64,000 nucleotides of DNA from Microbacterium sp. zg-B185 (lineage in GTDB: Bacteria > Actinomycetota > Actinomycetes > Actinomycetales > Microbacteriaceae), in contig NZ_CP126739.1 in the NCBI RefSeq assembly GCF_030246885.1, positions 1 through 64,000 of the forward strand, read 5' to 3'. This document shows, in pieces, positions 1-11,491 of this stretch. Both the position numbers and the translations under genes were made by a program. The notes beneath the pieces were generated by a model. The model was not told where the DNA came from and searched no databases. It saw only the letters and a list, made by a program, of their open reading frames with translations. How positions within the stretch are numbered: the stretch's first letter is position 1; each line of letters begins with the position of its first letter.

Positions 1-32
1 GCCACGCCCGCGAACTAGCCTGGCACGGGCAG

Positions 33-41
33 TTATCCACA
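33..41 (+). promoter_or_regulatory. DnaA box upstream of dnaA
   Basis: A perfect TTATCCACA lies 60 bp before the chosen dnaA start. DnaA boxes in dnaA promoters usually serve autoregulation; that role is inferred here. The bases around it (AGTTATCCACAG) match the boxes at 1842 and 13710. Confidence 0.7.
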
Positions 42-100
42 GGCTGGACGTGACGATCACCGTTTCACACCTGAGGCGCGTCAATACACCCGGGGGTCCC

Positions 101-1534
101 ATGTCATCGCACGAACTTCCAGATGTTCCCGTCTGGTCAGCCGTGCTCGACCAGCTCGCCGGGGACGACCGGGTCACCCCGCAGCTGCAAGGTTTCCTCA
201 GTCTCGCCGTTCCCCAGGGTGTGATGGGGGGAACCCTCTACCTGGACGTGCCGAACGATCTGACCGCCGCGCAGATCAACAAGCGCATGCGGACGCCGAT
301 CATGGAGGCGCTGACCAAAGTCGACCAGGATCAGAATCATGATCCGTCGGCGACGGCGTTCCGCGTCGTGGTCAATCCGGAACTGGCCGACGCCCGCGTC
401 GCCGCTCCGAATCAGATGCAGGCCTCGGCGCCTGCTCCGGCCGCCCCAGTGCGGCAGCACATCGAAGAGACAATGGATGCCGCAGCCGCCGCGTCCCGCA
501 GCGACACGCGTCTGAATCCGAAGTACACCTTCGACAACTTCGTGATCGGGCAGTCGAACCGCTTTGCGCACGCGGCCGCGGTTGCGGTGGCCGAGGCCCC
601 CGCAAAGGCCTATAACCCGCTGTTCATCTACGGCGATTCTGGGCTGGGCAAGACCCACCTTCTGCACGCGATCGGCGACTACGCGCTGAGTCTCTACGCC
701 GGCATCCGCGTCCGCTACGTCTCCAGCGAAGAGTTCACGAACGACTTCATCAACTCGATCGCGAACAACCGCGGATCGGCCTTCCAGGCCCGCTACCGTG
801 ACGTTGACATCCTGCTCATCGACGACATCCAGTTTCTGCAGGGCCGGGCCGAGACCCAGGAAGCGTTCTTCCACACCTTCAACACGCTGCACGATCACGA
901 CAAGCAGGTCGTGATCACCAGCGACGTGCCGCCCAAGCACCTCACCGGGTTCGAGGACCGGATGCGCAGCCGCTTCGAATGGGGTCTGATCACCGACGTC
1001 CAGGCGCCGGACCTGGAAACGCGCATCGCGATCCTCCGGAAGAAGGCACAGAGCGAGCGCCTGCAGATTCCGGACGAGGTTCTCGAGTACATCGCCACGG
1101 TGGTGTCCTCCAACATCCGCGAACTGGAGGGCGCTCTGATCCGCGTCTCCGCCTTCGCGAGCCTCAATCGCTCGACTCTGGACATGTCCCTCGCCCAGAC
1201 GGTGCTGCGGGACATCATCGATCAGGATGACGCCAACGTCATTTCGCCGACGGACATCATCACGGCCACGGCGCAGTACTTCAAGCTCTCGGTCGATGAC
1301 CTCTACGGTTCGAGCCGGTCGCAGTCCATTGCCACGGCACGCCAGATCGCCATGTATCTGTGCCGCGAGCGGACGAGTCTCTCCCTGCCCAAGATCGGGC
1401 ATCTGTTCGGAAACCGTGATCACACGACCGTGATGTATGCCTATAAGAAGATCAGCGACCTGATGAAGGAGCGCCGCTCCATCTACAACCAGGTCTCCGA
1501 GATCACCGCTCAGCTCGGCCGCAACGCGCGCTGA
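101..1534 (+). CDS. dnaA: chromosomal replication initiator DnaA
   Basis: DnaA is the AAA+ initiator that binds DnaA boxes at oriC, opens the duplex and recruits the replicative helicase. The 477-aa product has the N-terminal domain I (about residues 1-95), an Ala/Pro-rich linker, and the ATPase core with Walker [12 protein letters not shown] (about 178-188) and Walker [10 protein letters not shown] (about 237-245). The C-terminal DNA-binding domain carries the DnaA signature [14 protein letters not shown] chose ATG 101 because [12 protein letters not shown] starts like family members and a GGGGG stretch lies 5 nt upstream; an in-frame ATG at 50 would add 17 residues with no resemblance to DnaA. 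A DnaA box at 33-41 suggests autoregulation. It is followed by oriC and dnaN, the standard actinobacterial order. Confidence 0.97.
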   Translation: MSSHELPDVPVWSAVLDQLAGDDRVTPQLQGFLSLAVPQGVMGGTLYLDVPNDLTAAQINKRMRTPIMEALTKVDQDQNHDPSATAFRVVVNPELADARVAAPNQMQASAPAPAAPVRQHIEETMDAAAAASRSDTRLNPKYTFDNFVIGQSNRFAHAAAVAVAEAPAKAYNPLFIYGDSGLGKTHLLHAIGDYALSLYAGIRVRYVSSEEFTNDFINSIANNRGSAFQARYRDVDILLIDDIQFLQGRAETQEAFFHTFNTLHDHDKQVVITSDVPPKHLTGFEDRMRSRFEWGLITDVQAPDLETRIAILRKKAQSERLQIPDEVLEYIATVVSSNIRELEGALIRVSAFASLNRSTLDMSLAQTVLRDIIDQDDANVISPTDIITATAQYFKLSVDDLYGSSRSQSIATARQIAMYLCRERTSLSLPKIGHLFGNRDHTTVMYAYKKISDLMKERRSIYNQVSEITAQLGRNAR

Positions 1535-1674
1535 AGCGCCTTCGCCGCGCCCTGGCGCCCAGAGCCGACCAGTCGCTGTTTCGTCGACCCGTCGACTGTG
1601 ACGTATGCCTCAAGAGGTGCTTGACAGACCCTCGCCGGAGCGCAATCATCCCGGTTCTTCACATGTGGAAAACC

Positions 1675-1683
1675 TGTGGATAA
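1675..1683 (-). promoter_or_regulatory. oriC DnaA box (reverse)
   Basis: TGTGGATAA is the exact complement of the consensus TTATCCACA. A one-mismatch box (TGTGGAAAA, 1664-1672) lies in the same orientation just upstream, so the two may be bound together. Confidence 0.85.
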
Positions 1684-1841
1684 CTCCGCGGCGCTGCGGA
1701 AACGTTGTGTGCAATCGCGGCGAAGCTGTGGAGGAGCCAGCAGTGGAGCGCCGATTCTTGTAATTCCGACGGCGCTCAATCCGCAGCCCGTCCACAACTC
1801 ACACGGTTGTAGTTTCCCTCTCCCGACCCGGATCGCTCGAG

Positions 1842-1850
1842 TTATCCACA
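1842..1850 (+). promoter_or_regulatory. oriC DnaA box (forward)
   Basis: Perfect TTATCCACA, followed immediately by the degenerate repeat TTTCCACAG (1852-1860) and then by the A+T-richer stretch. The 13-mer context GAGTTATCCACAG recurs near 13.7 kb. Confidence 0.85.
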
Positions 1851-2006
1851 GTTTCCACAGGCGTTAAGAAGATGACAGAGAAATAGTTAATGGGAAACCG
1901 TTCGATCACCTTGACGGTGGCCGAACCCTCTCCGGCCGTGGTCTGCGGGCGGCGGCATGCTGGGCACTAGCATGGGAGAGCCCACGCCGATGTCAAGGGA
2001 GCGCCA

Positions 2007-3158
2007 GTGAGGTTCCACGTCAATCGCGATGTGTTCAGCGAAGCCGTGTCGTTCGTCGTCAAGCTCCTGCCGCAGCGCAACCCCCAGCCGATTCTGGCCG
2101 GGGTCCTGATCGAAGCGTCCGAGAGCGGACTGTCGCTCGCCGCATTCGACTACGAAGCGTCCGCGCGCACCACCATCGAAGCAACAGTCGATGATCCGGG
2201 CACGATTCTGGTGCACGGCCGGCTGCTCTCTGAGATCGCCAGCCGGCTCCCCAACGCGCCGATCCAGGTCGAGGTCGATGACGACGGCGGCATCGTGCTG
2301 ACCTGCGGATCGGCACGCTTCACGCTGGCCTCGATGCCGGTGCAGGAGTACCCCGCGATCCCCGAAGTTTCCGGAGACACCGGTCTGGTGCCCGCCGAAG
2401 ACTTCGCGACAGCGATCGCGCAGGTCGCATTCGCCGCGTCGCGTGATGACGTGACCCCGGTGCTCACCGGCGTGCAGCTCGAGGTCTCCGGCACGCAGCT
2501 GAGCCTGGTCGCCACCGACCGCTATCGCGTCGCGCTCCGCGAGATCCCCTGGGATGGCGGGTCCACGGCGACCGAAGAGCCGACCACCGCGCTCGTACCG
2601 GCACGGACGCTGACCGAGGTCGGCAAGACCTTCGCGCACGGCGGCGACATCTCGATTGCCTTCTCCGGGTCCGGAGACCGCGAGATCATCGCGTTCACGG
2701 CCGGCAACAAGACCGTGACCTCACTGCTGATCAAGGGCAACTTCCCCCCGGTCCGTCGCCTTTTTCCGGAGCAGACCGAACATCACGCGGTTCTGAACAC
2801 CGCCGAGCTGGCCGAGGCCGTACGTCGTGTCTCGCTCGTCCTGGACCGGTCGGCGCCGCTGCGTTTCACGTTCACAACGGACAGCGTTTCGATGGATGCC
2901 TCCGGCACCGAGCAGGCGCGGGCATCCGAGTCCGTGGACGCCCACCTGGTGGGCGAGGATGTCACGCTGGGCCTGAACCCGCAGTATCTGCTCGAGTCGC
3001 TCGGCGCGGTCAAGAGCGAGTTCGTGCGGATCACGTTCACATCGAGCGACAACGCGAACAAGCTCAGCCCTGTGCTGATCACCCCGCAGACTTCCGTCGA
3101 CAAGGACGGCACCGAGTCCTTCAAGTACCTGCTGCAGCCGAACCTGCTGCTGCGGTGA
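2007..3158 (+). CDS. dnaN: DNA polymerase III sliding clamp (beta subunit)
   Basis: The 383-aa product forms the ring-shaped dimer that tethers DNA polymerase and other clamp-binding proteins to DNA. The length and three-fold repeated clamp architecture fit the family, with the N-terminus MRFHVNRDVFSEAVSFVVK and a C-terminus ending in LITPQ then YLLQPNLLLR. It starts at GTG 2007, with a purine-rich AGGGAG about 5 nt upstream. It is the first gene after oriC and is transcribed away from it, followed by recF. NucS, encoded at 31.1-31.8 kb, may be one of its partners. Confidence 0.97.
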   Translation: MRFHVNRDVFSEAVSFVVKLLPQRNPQPILAGVLIEASESGLSLAAFDYEASARTTIEATVDDPGTILVHGRLLSEIASRLPNAPIQVEVDDDGGIVLTCGSARFTLASMPVQEYPAIPEVSGDTGLVPAEDFATAIAQVAFAASRDDVTPVLTGVQLEVSGTQLSLVATDRYRVALREIPWDGGSTATEEPTTALVPARTLTEVGKTFAHGGDISIAFSGSGDREIIAFTAGNKTVTSLLIKGNFPPVRRLFPEQTEHHAVLNTAELAEAVRRVSLVLDRSAPLRFTFTTDSVSMDASGTEQARASESVDAHLVGEDVTLGLNPQYLLESLGAVKSEFVRITFTSSDNANKLSPVLITPQTSVDKDGTESFKYLLQPNLLLR

Positions 3159-3223
3159 CGCGAAGCGGGCGCATCCGCCGCGAGCGGGATGAGAACGTCC
3201 GACTGCGGTCTTAGGGTTGCACA

Positions 3224-4381
3224 GTGATCGTTGAGCATCTGAGCCTCGTCGACTTCCGCAACTATGCGGTCGCCGATGTCGCGCTGAGCCCGGGTCCGAA
3301 CGTGTTCGTCGGCCGCAACGGCCAGGGCAAGACCAATCTGGCCGAGGCGATCGCGTTTCTCGCCACCCTCGGCTCGCACCGCGTCTCCACCGACGCGCCG
3401 ATGGTCCGCGACGGTGCGGATGCCGCGATCATCCGCGCCAGGCTCGCCCACGATGAGCGGCGGATGCTGCTGGAAGTGCAGTTGAACCGGCAGGGTGCGA
3501 ACAAGGCGCGTGTCAACGGAGCCCCGGTCAAGAGCTCGGATCTGCCGCGCTATGCACAGGTCGTGCTGTTCGCGCCCGAGGACCTTCACATCGTGCGCGG
3601 CGATCCGTCGTCCCGCCGGCGCTTCATGGATCAGCTCCTCGTGCAGCGATCGCCGCGGTTCGCGGGTGTCCTGTCCGATTACGACCGCGTGCTGCGGCAG
3701 CGGACGGCTCTGCTCAAATCCGCACGCGCCCGCGGCATCCGCGGTGACCAGCTGTCGACGCTCGATGTGTGGGACGACAAGCTGGTCGCACTCGGCACCG
3801 AGCTGATCCAGGCGCGGCTCGCCCTCGCCGCGGACCTGAGCGGACCGCTGACCGCCGCGTACGCCGCGATCGCCGGCGCCGACCATGGCCCCCGGATCGA
3901 GTGGGTGCTGTCGGTGCGAGGCGGCGACCCCGAAGAGGATGCGGCGCCGTCGGCCGCGCAGCCGCAGGGCGGTCTGATCGCGGAGCAGTTCCGACAGGCG
4001 CTCGCCGACAAGCGCGCCGCCGAGCTCGATCGGGGTTTGACGCTCGTGGGCCCGCACCGCGATGACCTGCTGCTGAGCGTGCGCGGTCTGCCGGTCAAGG
4101 GCTACGCATCGCACGGCGAATCCTGGTCCTTCGCGCTGGGCCTTCGCTTGGCGTCGGCAGATCTTCTGCGCGCCGATTCCCGGTTGGGAGATCCCGTCTT
4201 GATCCTGGACGATGTGTTCGCCGAGCTCGACACCGACCGCCGCGGGCGGCTGGCTCAGCTCACCGCGGACTACGAACAGGTCATCGTCACCGCCGCGGTG
4301 GAAGAGGACGTGCCCTCCGCGCTCCGCGCTCGCGTCGTCCGGGTCGAAGCGGGTCGGGTGCTGGCGGCGACGGATGCCTGA
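3224..4381 (+). CDS. recF: DNA replication/repair protein RecF
   Basis: RecF is an SMC-like ATPase that loads RecA onto gapped DNA via RecOR. The 385-aa product has Walker A GRNGQGKTNLAEA near residue 34, a signature-like region SHGESWSFALGLRLA near 290, and Walker B VLILDDVFAELD near 326. Translation begins at GTG 3224 (MIVEHLSLVDFRNY). It is co-directional with dnaN, 65 bp downstream of it, and its 3' end overlaps dciA by 8 bp, which suggests translational coupling. Confidence 0.96.
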   Translation: MIVEHLSLVDFRNYAVADVALSPGPNVFVGRNGQGKTNLAEAIAFLATLGSHRVSTDAPMVRDGADAAIIRARLAHDERRMLLEVQLNRQGANKARVNGAPVKSSDLPRYAQVVLFAPEDLHIVRGDPSSRRRFMDQLLVQRSPRFAGVLSDYDRVLRQRTALLKSARARGIRGDQLSTLDVWDDKLVALGTELIQARLALAADLSGPLTAAYAAIAGADHGPRIEWVLSVRGGDPEEDAAPSAAQPQGGLIAEQFRQALADKRAAELDRGLTLVGPHRDDLLLSVRGLPVKGYASHGESWSFALGLRLASADLLRADSRLGDPVLILDDVFAELDTDRRGRLAQLTADYEQVIVTAAVEEDVPSALRARVVRVEAGRVLAATDA

Positions 4382-4925
4382 CCAGGACGTTCCGGAGCAG
4401 TCCGGCGTCCCGCACGGTCGCGGTGCGCGCCGGGAATCGGTCGAGGCCGAGCCGGTTCCCGAGACGGTTGCGACATATCTTCGGCTGCGCGGACTCGAGC
4501 CGTCCGCCCGCACGTACCGGAAACGTCGTCGCCGCGGACCGGATGATGAGAATGCCCCGTTCACCCCCGGTCGCGATCCGAAGGGCGTCGCCGATGTCCT
4601 GGCCGACCTCACCCGTGACGCGGGCTGGGACTCGCAGCTGGCCCGCGAGGACGTCGTGCGGACGTGGGCCGAGGTCGCCGGTGAGGACACCGCCCGGCAT
4701 ACCCGTCCGATCGCGTTCACGGAGGGCACTCTGACCGTTCAGGCCGACTCGACGGCGTGGGCCAAGCAGCTTCAGCTGATGCGTTCGCAGATCCTCTCCG
4801 AGATCGTCCGGAGGTTCCCCGAAGCCGGGGTGGACGGCATCCGCTTTATCGGGCCGGACGTCCCCTCTTGGAAATGGGGTCCCAGAACGACTCCAGGGCG
4901 TGGTCCGCGCGATACCTACGGCTGA
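4374..4925 (+). CDS. dciA: DUF721 protein, DciA-type helicase loader
   Basis: This 183-aa protein belongs to DUF721, the family now recognised as DciA, the widespread loader or operator of the DnaB helicase; the mycobacterial homologue sits at the same place between recF and gyrB. The N-terminal half is charged and probably disordered (RKRRRRGP near residue 55). The C-terminal KH-like DUF721 fold carries VVRTWAEVAGEDTARHTRP and a TAWAKQLQLMRSQIL segment typical of the family. ATG 4374 overlaps the recF stop; a longer reading frame upstream only shadows recF. The function is assigned by family and synteny. Confidence 0.88.
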   Translation: MPDQDVPEQSGVPHGRGARRESVEAEPVPETVATYLRLRGLEPSARTYRKRRRRGPDDENAPFTPGRDPKGVADVLADLTRDAGWDSQLAREDVVRTWAEVAGEDTARHTRPIAFTEGTLTVQADSTAWAKQLQLMRSQILSEIVRRFPEAGVDGIRFIGPDVPSWKWGPRTTPGRGPRDTYG

Positions 4926-5005
4926 GATACCTCCTGTCCTATCCGGACGAAATCCAACGCGCCACAGAGCCGCACATGGCGCGGGACCGACGCGTTCCTT
5001 GGTAG

Positions 5006-7102
<2,097 letters not shown>

Positions 7103-7156
7103 TCCCCCGATCGGATGCCTCTGTGATCCCGGCTGCGAAGAAACGAAACGAAACCG

Positions 7157-9727
7157 ATGACTGACGAATCACGCCCCGCCGTCCCCGAGCACAACCACGG
7201 CCGCATCGACCAGATCGATCTGCAGGCCGAGATGCAGCGCAGCTACCTCGACTACGCGATGAGCGTGATCATCGGGCGCGCGCTGCCCCGCGTCGAGGAC
7301 GGCCTGAAGCCCGTGCACCGCCGCGTCATCTACGCGATGTACGACGGCGGCTTCCGCCCGGACAAGTCCTTCTCCAAGTGCGCACGCGTCGTGGGCGAGG
7401 TGATGGGTCACTACCACCCGCACGGCGACGCGCCGATCTACGACGCACTGGTGCGCCTCGTGCAGCCGTGGTCGTTGCGCTACCCGCTGGCGCAGGGTCA
7501 GGGAAACTTCGGCTCCCCCGGCAACCAGGGCGCCGCTGCGCCGCGGTACACCGAGACCAAGATGGCTCAGCTCGCGCTCGAGATGGTGCGCGACATCGAA
7601 GAAGAGACCGTCGACTTCCAGGACAACTACGACGGTCAGACCCGTGAGCCGGTCGTCCTGCCCGCGCGCTTCCCCAACCTCCTGGTCAACGGCTCGGTCG
7701 GCATCGCCGTCGGAATGGCCACGAACATCCCGCCGCACAACCTCCGCGAGGTCGCCAGCGGGGCACTGTGGGCGCTGGCCCATCCGGACGCCAACCGCGA
7801 GGAGCTGCTCGAAGCGCTCATGGAGCGCATCCCCGGGCCGGACTTCCCGACGCACGCGCAGATCCTCGGCACCCGGGGCATCAAGGACGCCTACCGCACC
7901 GGGCGCGGCTCGATCACGATGCGTGCCGTCGTGAACGTCGAAGAGGTGCAGGGCCGCACCTGCCTGGTGATCACCGAGCTGCCTTATCAGGTCAACCCCG
8001 ACAACGTCGCCGTCAAGATCAGCGACCTCGCCCGCGAGGGCAAGATCACCGGCATCGCCGATATCCGCGACGAGTCCTCCGGGCGCACCGGGCAGCGACT
8101 GGTGATCGTCCTGAAACGGGATGCCGTCGCGAAGGTCGTGCTGAACAACCTGTACAAGCACACCCAGCTGCAGGAGAACTTCGGCGCGAACATGCTCGCG
8201 ATCGTGGACGGCGTGCCGCGCACGCTGCCGCTGGACGGGTTCATCACGCACTGGATCGATCACCAGATCGAGGTCATCGTCCGCCGCACGCAGTTCCGGC
8301 TGCGCAAGGCGGAGGAGCGCATGCACATCCTGCGCGGCTATCTGAAGGCGCTTGACGCGCTCGACGAGGTGATCGCGCTCATCCGCCGTTCACCGACCGT
8401 GGACGACGCCCGCGAAGGCCTGAAGGCGCTGCTGGAGATCGACGACATCCAGGCGGACGCGATCCTGACGATGCAGCTGCGTCGCCTGGCAGCCCTGGAG
8501 CGTCAGAAGATCATCGACGAGGCGGCGGAGCTGGAGTCGCAGATCGCGGACTTCAAGGCGATCCTGGCCGACCCGGTGCGTCAGCGCACGATCATCCGCG
8601 ACGAGCTCACCTCGATCGTCGAGCGGTTCGGTGACGATCGACGCACCCAGATCCTGCCCGGCTACGACGGCGACATGTCGATCGAGGACCTGATCCCCGA
8701 GGAGGAGATGGTCATCACCGTCACCCGCGACGGCTACATCAAGCGCACCCGCAGCGACAACTACCGCCAGCAGCACCGCGGCGGTCGAGGAGTCAAGGGC
8801 GCGCAGCTGCGCGCCGACGACGTGGTGGAGCACTTCTTCGTCACCACGACCCACCACTGGCTCCTGTTCTTCACCACCAAGGGCCGGGTGTACCGCGCGA
8901 AGGCGTACGAGGTGCCGGAGGCCGGCCGCGATGCGAAGGGCCAGCACGTCGCGAACCTGCTGGCGCTGCAGCCGGATGAGGAGATCGCACAGATCCTCGA
9001 CATCCGGGACTACAGCGTGGCCACCTATCTCGTGCTGGCCACGCGCAGCGGACTCGTCAAGAAGACGCGGCTCACCGAGTACGACACCAACCGCCAAGGC
9101 GGGGTCATCGCGATCCGGCTGCGCGAGGGTGACGAAGTGACCAGTGCACTGCTGGTCGAGGAAGGCGATGACATCCTGCTCATCAGCCGTCACGGGATGT
9201 CGCTCCGCTTCGTCGCCACCGACGATTCGCTGCGGCCGATGGGACGCTCCACCGAGGGAGTGAAGGGGATGTCCTTCCGCGAGGGGGACAGCCTCCTGTC
9301 CGCATCCGTCGCCGAGCCCGGCGCCTTCGTCTTCGTGGTCACCGATGGCGGGTACGCCAAGCGCACCGCCATCGAGCAGTACCGCCGCCAGAGCCGCGGC
9401 GGATTGGGCATCAAGGTGGCGCGTCTGAGCGACGATCGGGGCGTCCTGGCCGGCGGTTTGATGGTCTCCGAGGACGACGAGGTCTTGGTGGTTCTTGCCA
9501 GTGGCAAGGTGGTACGCTCTGCCGTGGCCGAGGTCCCTGCCAAGGGTCGCGACACCATGGGCGTCGTCTTCACCCGCGCCGACGACGATGATCGCATCAT
9601 CGCGATCGCCCGCAACGGAGAGCGTGGCCTCACCGAGACATCAGAGGCCGCCGACACGGAAGCAGTTCTCGTGCCCGGCACACCCGAGGCCTCCGCCGAG
9701 ACCCCCGAAGAGAGTACTGACGCATGA
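7157..9727 (+). CDS. gyrA: DNA gyrase subunit A
   Basis: GyrA carries out DNA cleavage and religation. The 856-aa product has the winged-helix breakage-reunion domain with catalytic Tyr131 ([11 protein letters not shown]). It also has a six-bladed C-terminal beta-pinwheel that wraps DNA, with the GyrA box [10 protein letters not shown]. The acidic C-terminal tail is Glu/Ala-rich. The quinolone-determining region reads [14 protein letters not shown]: Ala92-Pro93 replace the Ala-Ser of M. tuberculosis and Ser-Ala of E. coli (see findings). The stop codon overlaps the next gene by ATGA. Confidence 0.97.
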   Translation: MTDESRPAVPEHNHGRIDQIDLQAEMQRSYLDYAMSVIIGRALPRVEDGLKPVHRRVIYAMYDGGFRPDKSFSKCARVVGEVMGHYHPHGDAPIYDALVRLVQPWSLRYPLAQGQGNFGSPGNQGAAAPRYTETKMAQLALEMVRDIEEETVDFQDNYDGQTREPVVLPARFPNLLVNGSVGIAVGMATNIPPHNLREVASGALWALAHPDANREELLEALMERIPGPDFPTHAQILGTRGIKDAYRTGRGSITMRAVVNVEEVQGRTCLVITELPYQVNPDNVAVKISDLAREGKITGIADIRDESSGRTGQRLVIVLKRDAVAKVVLNNLYKHTQLQENFGANMLAIVDGVPRTLPLDGFITHWIDHQIEVIVRRTQFRLRKAEERMHILRGYLKALDALDEVIALIRRSPTVDDAREGLKALLEIDDIQADAILTMQLRRLAALERQKIIDEAAELESQIADFKAILADPVRQRTIIRDELTSIVERFGDDRRTQILPGYDGDMSIEDLIPEEEMVITVTRDGYIKRTRSDNYRQQHRGGRGVKGAQLRADDVVEHFFVTTTHHWLLFFTTKGRVYRAKAYEVPEAGRDAKGQHVANLLALQPDEEIAQILDIRDYSVATYLVLATRSGLVKKTRLTEYDTNRQGGVIAIRLREGDEVTSALLVEEGDDILLISRHGMSLRFVATDDSLRPMGRSTEGVKGMSFREGDSLLSASVAEPGAFVFVVTDGGYAKRTAIEQYRRQSRGGLGIKVARLSDDRGVLAGGLMVSEDDEVLVVLASGKVVRSAVAEVPAKGRDTMGVVFTRADDDDRIIAIARNGERGLTETSEAADTEAVLVPGTPEASAETPEESTDA

Positions 9728-10128
9728 GCACCGTAGCCGACAAGCTCGCAAAGAAGTCCAGCCACAAGACCAGCGCCAAGCAGGTGCGCCTCCGCCTGGT
9801 GTACGTCGACTTCTGGTCGGCGGTGAAGCTGTCGTTCCTGGCCGCCGTCGCCCTCGCGATCGTCACCGTGGTGAGCTTCTTCCTGGTCTATCTGATCGTT
9901 CGGACCACGGGCCTGATCGGCAAGGTCGACGAGTTCTTCCAGAGCTTCTCGGACGGTGGGATCTCCATCACGGCGTTCATCGGACTGCCGCAGGTGATGG
10001 CGTTCGCCGCGATCGTGGCCATCCTGAACCTCGTCGTCGTCACCGTGCTGGGCGCGGTCATCGCCGGGATCTACAACCTTGCGGTCAAGGTGACCGGCGG
10101 CCTGCTGGTCGGGTTCACCTCGAACTGA
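9724..10128 (+). CDS. DUF3566 transmembrane protein
   Basis: This is a 134-aa membrane protein of the DUF3566 family, which in actinobacteria almost always sits directly behind gyrA. A basic N-terminal stretch ([19 protein letters not shown]) precedes two hydrophobic segments (about residues 35-60 and 85-115) separated by a short loop. Its start overlaps the gyrA stop by 4 bp, so translation is probably coupled to gyrA. The function is unknown; synteny suggests a role tied to cell envelope or division near the origin, but the sequence itself does not show one. Confidence 0.85.
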   Translation: MSTVADKLAKKSSHKTSAKQVRLRLVYVDFWSAVKLSFLAAVALAIVTVVSFFLVYLIVRTTGLIGKVDEFFQSFSDGGISITAFIGLPQVMAFAAIVAILNLVVVTVLGAVIAGIYNLAVKVTGGLLVGFTSN

Positions 10129-10191
10129 TGCCGACTCCGGGTCGCCTCGGCGGCGCACAGACGGCGGGCGATGCGCGCCCGTGGCCCGGAT

Positions 10192-10220
10192 TCGTCAAAT
10201 GCCCGCGATTCGGGTAAAGT
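10192..10220 (+). promoter_or_regulatory. putative promoter of the tRNA-Ile/tRNA-Ala pair
   Basis: TCGTCA (10192-10197) and TAAAGT (10215-10220) are 17 bp apart and end 36 bp before tRNA-Ile. Spacing and position fit a housekeeping sigma factor promoter. This is sequence inspection only. Confidence 0.4.
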
Positions 10221-10256
10221 CTTGCAGGTTGACGGCGCTCGCGTCGCAGCGAAAAC

Positions 10257-10330
10257 GGGGCTATAGCTCAGGCGGTTAGAGCGCTTCACTGATAATGAAG
10301 AGGTCCCAGGTTCAAGTCCTGGTAGCCCCA
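10257..10330 (+). tRNA. tRNA-Ile(GAT)
   Basis: The 74-nt cloverleaf has a perfect 7-bp acceptor stem (GGGGCTA/TAGCCCC), discriminator A, a D arm starting TAGCTCAGGCGGTTAGAGCG, anticodon GAT in the loop CTGATAA and T arm GTTCAAGTC. CCA is not fully encoded. It pairs with tRNA-Ala just downstream, the usual arrangement behind gyrA in actinobacteria. Confidence 0.97.
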
Positions 10331-10337
10331 CAAGTCC

Positions 10338-10410
10338 GGGGCCTTAGCTCAGTTGGTAGAGCGCCTGCTTTGCAAGCAGGATGTCAGGAGTTCGAATCTC
10401 CTAGGCTCCA
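10338..10410 (+). tRNA. tRNA-Ala(TGC)
   Basis: The 73-nt cloverleaf has acceptor arms GGGGCCT and AGGCTCC (one G-U pair), discriminator A, anticodon TGC in the loop TTTGCAA and T arm GTTCGAATC. It lies 7 nt after tRNA-Ile and is probably processed from the same transcript, which ends at the hairpin 10417-10450. Confidence 0.97.
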
Positions 10411-10416
10411 CAGTGC

Positions 10417-10450
10417 AAGAAGCACCGGCCCGTCAGGGTCGGTGCTTCTT
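10417..10450 (+). terminator. terminator after the tRNA pair
   Basis: A stem of 15-nt arms (AAGAAGCACCGGCCC / GGGTCGGTGCTTCTT) with a 4-nt loop GTCA; one central pair is imperfect. It is followed by TGGGTTT, a weak T tract, and begins 6 nt after tRNA-Ala. Confidence 0.8.
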
Positions 10451-10510
10451 GGGTTTCCGGGTGGAGGGATTCGATCGGCTCCCGCGATCGCTCGTCGGTA
10501 GAGTCGAGCC

Positions 10511-10936
10511 ATGGACACGCGGGTCGCGGCGTACGCCGTCATCATCGACGCCGATGATCGGATGCTGCTGGCCCACTGGAACGAGGGGCGCCGTGCGGCG
10601 TGGACTCTTCCCGGGGGCGGGCTGGATCCCGGCGAGGATCCGGTGCATGCCGTGCGCCGTGAAGTGCGCGAGGAGACGGGCTACCGGGTGGCCGTGGGCG
10701 AGCTCCTCGGCATCCACTCGCGGGTGATTCCGGCCGCACGACGGCTCACACCCGGTGCCACGGGTCCCCTGCACGCCCTTCGCATCGTGTACCGCGCGAG
10801 GGTGATCGGCGGCCGACTGCGCAACGAGACCAACGGGTCCACCGATCGCGCGGGGTGGTTCCTGCTGCAGAGCCTGCACACGCTGCACCGGGTCAAGCTG
10901 GTGGACATCGCGCTGAAGATGGCGCGCCGCGACTGA
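10511..10936 (+). CDS. Nudix hydrolase
   Basis: This 141-aa protein belongs to the Nudix superfamily, which hydrolyses nucleoside diphosphates linked to another moiety. The Nudix box is complete (about residues 35-57): a GGG turn, PGEDP, then REVREETGY, giving the REXXEE metal-binding helix. The N-terminus (TRVAAYAVIIDADDRMLLAHW) is the usual first strand. The substrate cannot be told from sequence. It starts at ATG 10511, about 60 bp after the tRNA terminator. The convergent YbaK gene ends 11 bp downstream. Confidence 0.88.
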   Translation: MDTRVAAYAVIIDADDRMLLAHWNEGRRAAWTLPGGGLDPGEDPVHAVRREVREETGYRVAVGELLGIHSRVIPAARRLTPGATGPLHALRIVYRARVIGGRLRNETNGSTDRAGWFLLQSLHTLHRVKLVDIALKMARRD

Positions 10937-10947
10937 GGCGCCGGAAG

Positions 10948-11430
10948 CTACGGGATCGACTGCGAGATGTCGGCCACGGATGCGCCGTACGCACCGATGA
11001 GGTCATCGGCCTCCACGAACAGGCTGTAGCCATGGGCGCCGGCGCCCATGGCGACACGCTGGCCGACGATGCGCTCGTCGGCGAAGACGGGCCAGTCGTG
11101 GATGCTGCCGATGGGCACGATCGTGCCCCGCTCATAGCCGGTCGCCGCCAGCGCCCGGGCCGGATCGGGCAGTTGCAGCTTGTTCACGCCGACCACAGCG
11201 CGCAGCTTCGGCCAGGAGATCGCGCGGTCGCCGGGGATGAGCGCGAACAGATAGGTGTCATCGCTGCGCTTGACCACGAGTGTCTTGACGATTCCCGCAG
11301 GAGGGATGCCGAGCAGCTCGGCCGCCTCGGCGAGGCTGTTCGCTGCCGGGCGCTGCCGTATCTGGATGGGCAGTCCGCGGGCCGCAGCGGCAGCGCGGAC
11401 CCGCGCCGTCGGGTCCATGGCGTCGTTCAT
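10948..11430 (-). CDS. YbaK/EbsC family aminoacyl-tRNA deacylase
   Basis: The 160-aa protein has the YbaK/ProRS-associated editing fold, which hydrolyses mischarged aminoacyl-tRNAs such as Cys-tRNAPro. Supporting segments are GIVKTLVVKRSDDTYLFALIPGD, where the catalytic-type Lys lies in the KTLV motif, and GYERGTIVPIGS followed by VGAGAHG-like residues near the C-terminus (VAMGAGAHGYSL). It is convergent with the Nudix gene. A hairpin separates it from the upstream membrane-protein gene, so it is probably transcribed from its own promoter. Confidence 0.85.
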   Translation of the reverse strand: MNDAMDPTARVRAAAAARGLPIQIRQRPAANSLAEAAELLGIPPAGIVKTLVVKRSDDTYLFALIPGDRAISWPKLRAVVGVNKLQLPDPARALAATGYERGTIVPIGSIHDWPVFADERIVGQRVAMGAGAHGYSLFVEADDLIGAYGASVADISQSIP

Positions 11431-11450
11431 CGTCCCAGGCTAGCGACGAA

Positions 11451-11480
11451 GAAGAGCCCCACCGAATGGCAGGGCTCTTC
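11451..11480 (-). terminator. hairpin terminator downstream of the 194-aa membrane protein gene
   Basis: GAAGAGCCC (11451-11459) and GGGCTCTTC (11472-11480) form a perfect 9-bp stem with a 12-nt loop. It lies 11 bp after the stop codon at 11492 and just before the YbaK start, so it should end the upstream minus-strand transcript. Confidence 0.65.
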
Positions 11481-11491
11481 GTCGATTCCGC

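Larger units (their letters stand above)
1535..2006. other. oriC: oriC, chromosomal replication origin
   Basis: This is the 472-bp gene-free interval between dnaA and dnaN. It holds two perfect DnaA boxes in opposite orientation (1675-1683 and 1842-1850). Weaker matches are TGTGGAAAA at 1664-1672, TGTGGAGGA near 1727, GTCCACAAC near 1790 and TTTCCACAG at 1852-1860. An 8-bp inverted repeat (GAGCGCCG 1746-1753 / CGGCGCTC 1770-1777) and a second one (ACAAC 1794-1798 / GTTGT 1806-1810) lie between the perfect boxes. The relatively A+T-rich stretch 1862-1900, with TTAAGAAGATG and AAATAGTTAATGGG, directly follows the last boxes and is the best candidate for the unwinding element (inference). The dnaN promoter must also lie in the last 100 bp. 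Confidence 0.9.

Noticed and set aside
979-1433. Shorter open frames inside dnaA and many similar long opposite-strand frames elsewhere
   Set aside because: High G+C makes long open frames on the wrong strand common. These proteins are Arg/Pro/Ser-rich, have no family motifs and overlap well-supported genes.
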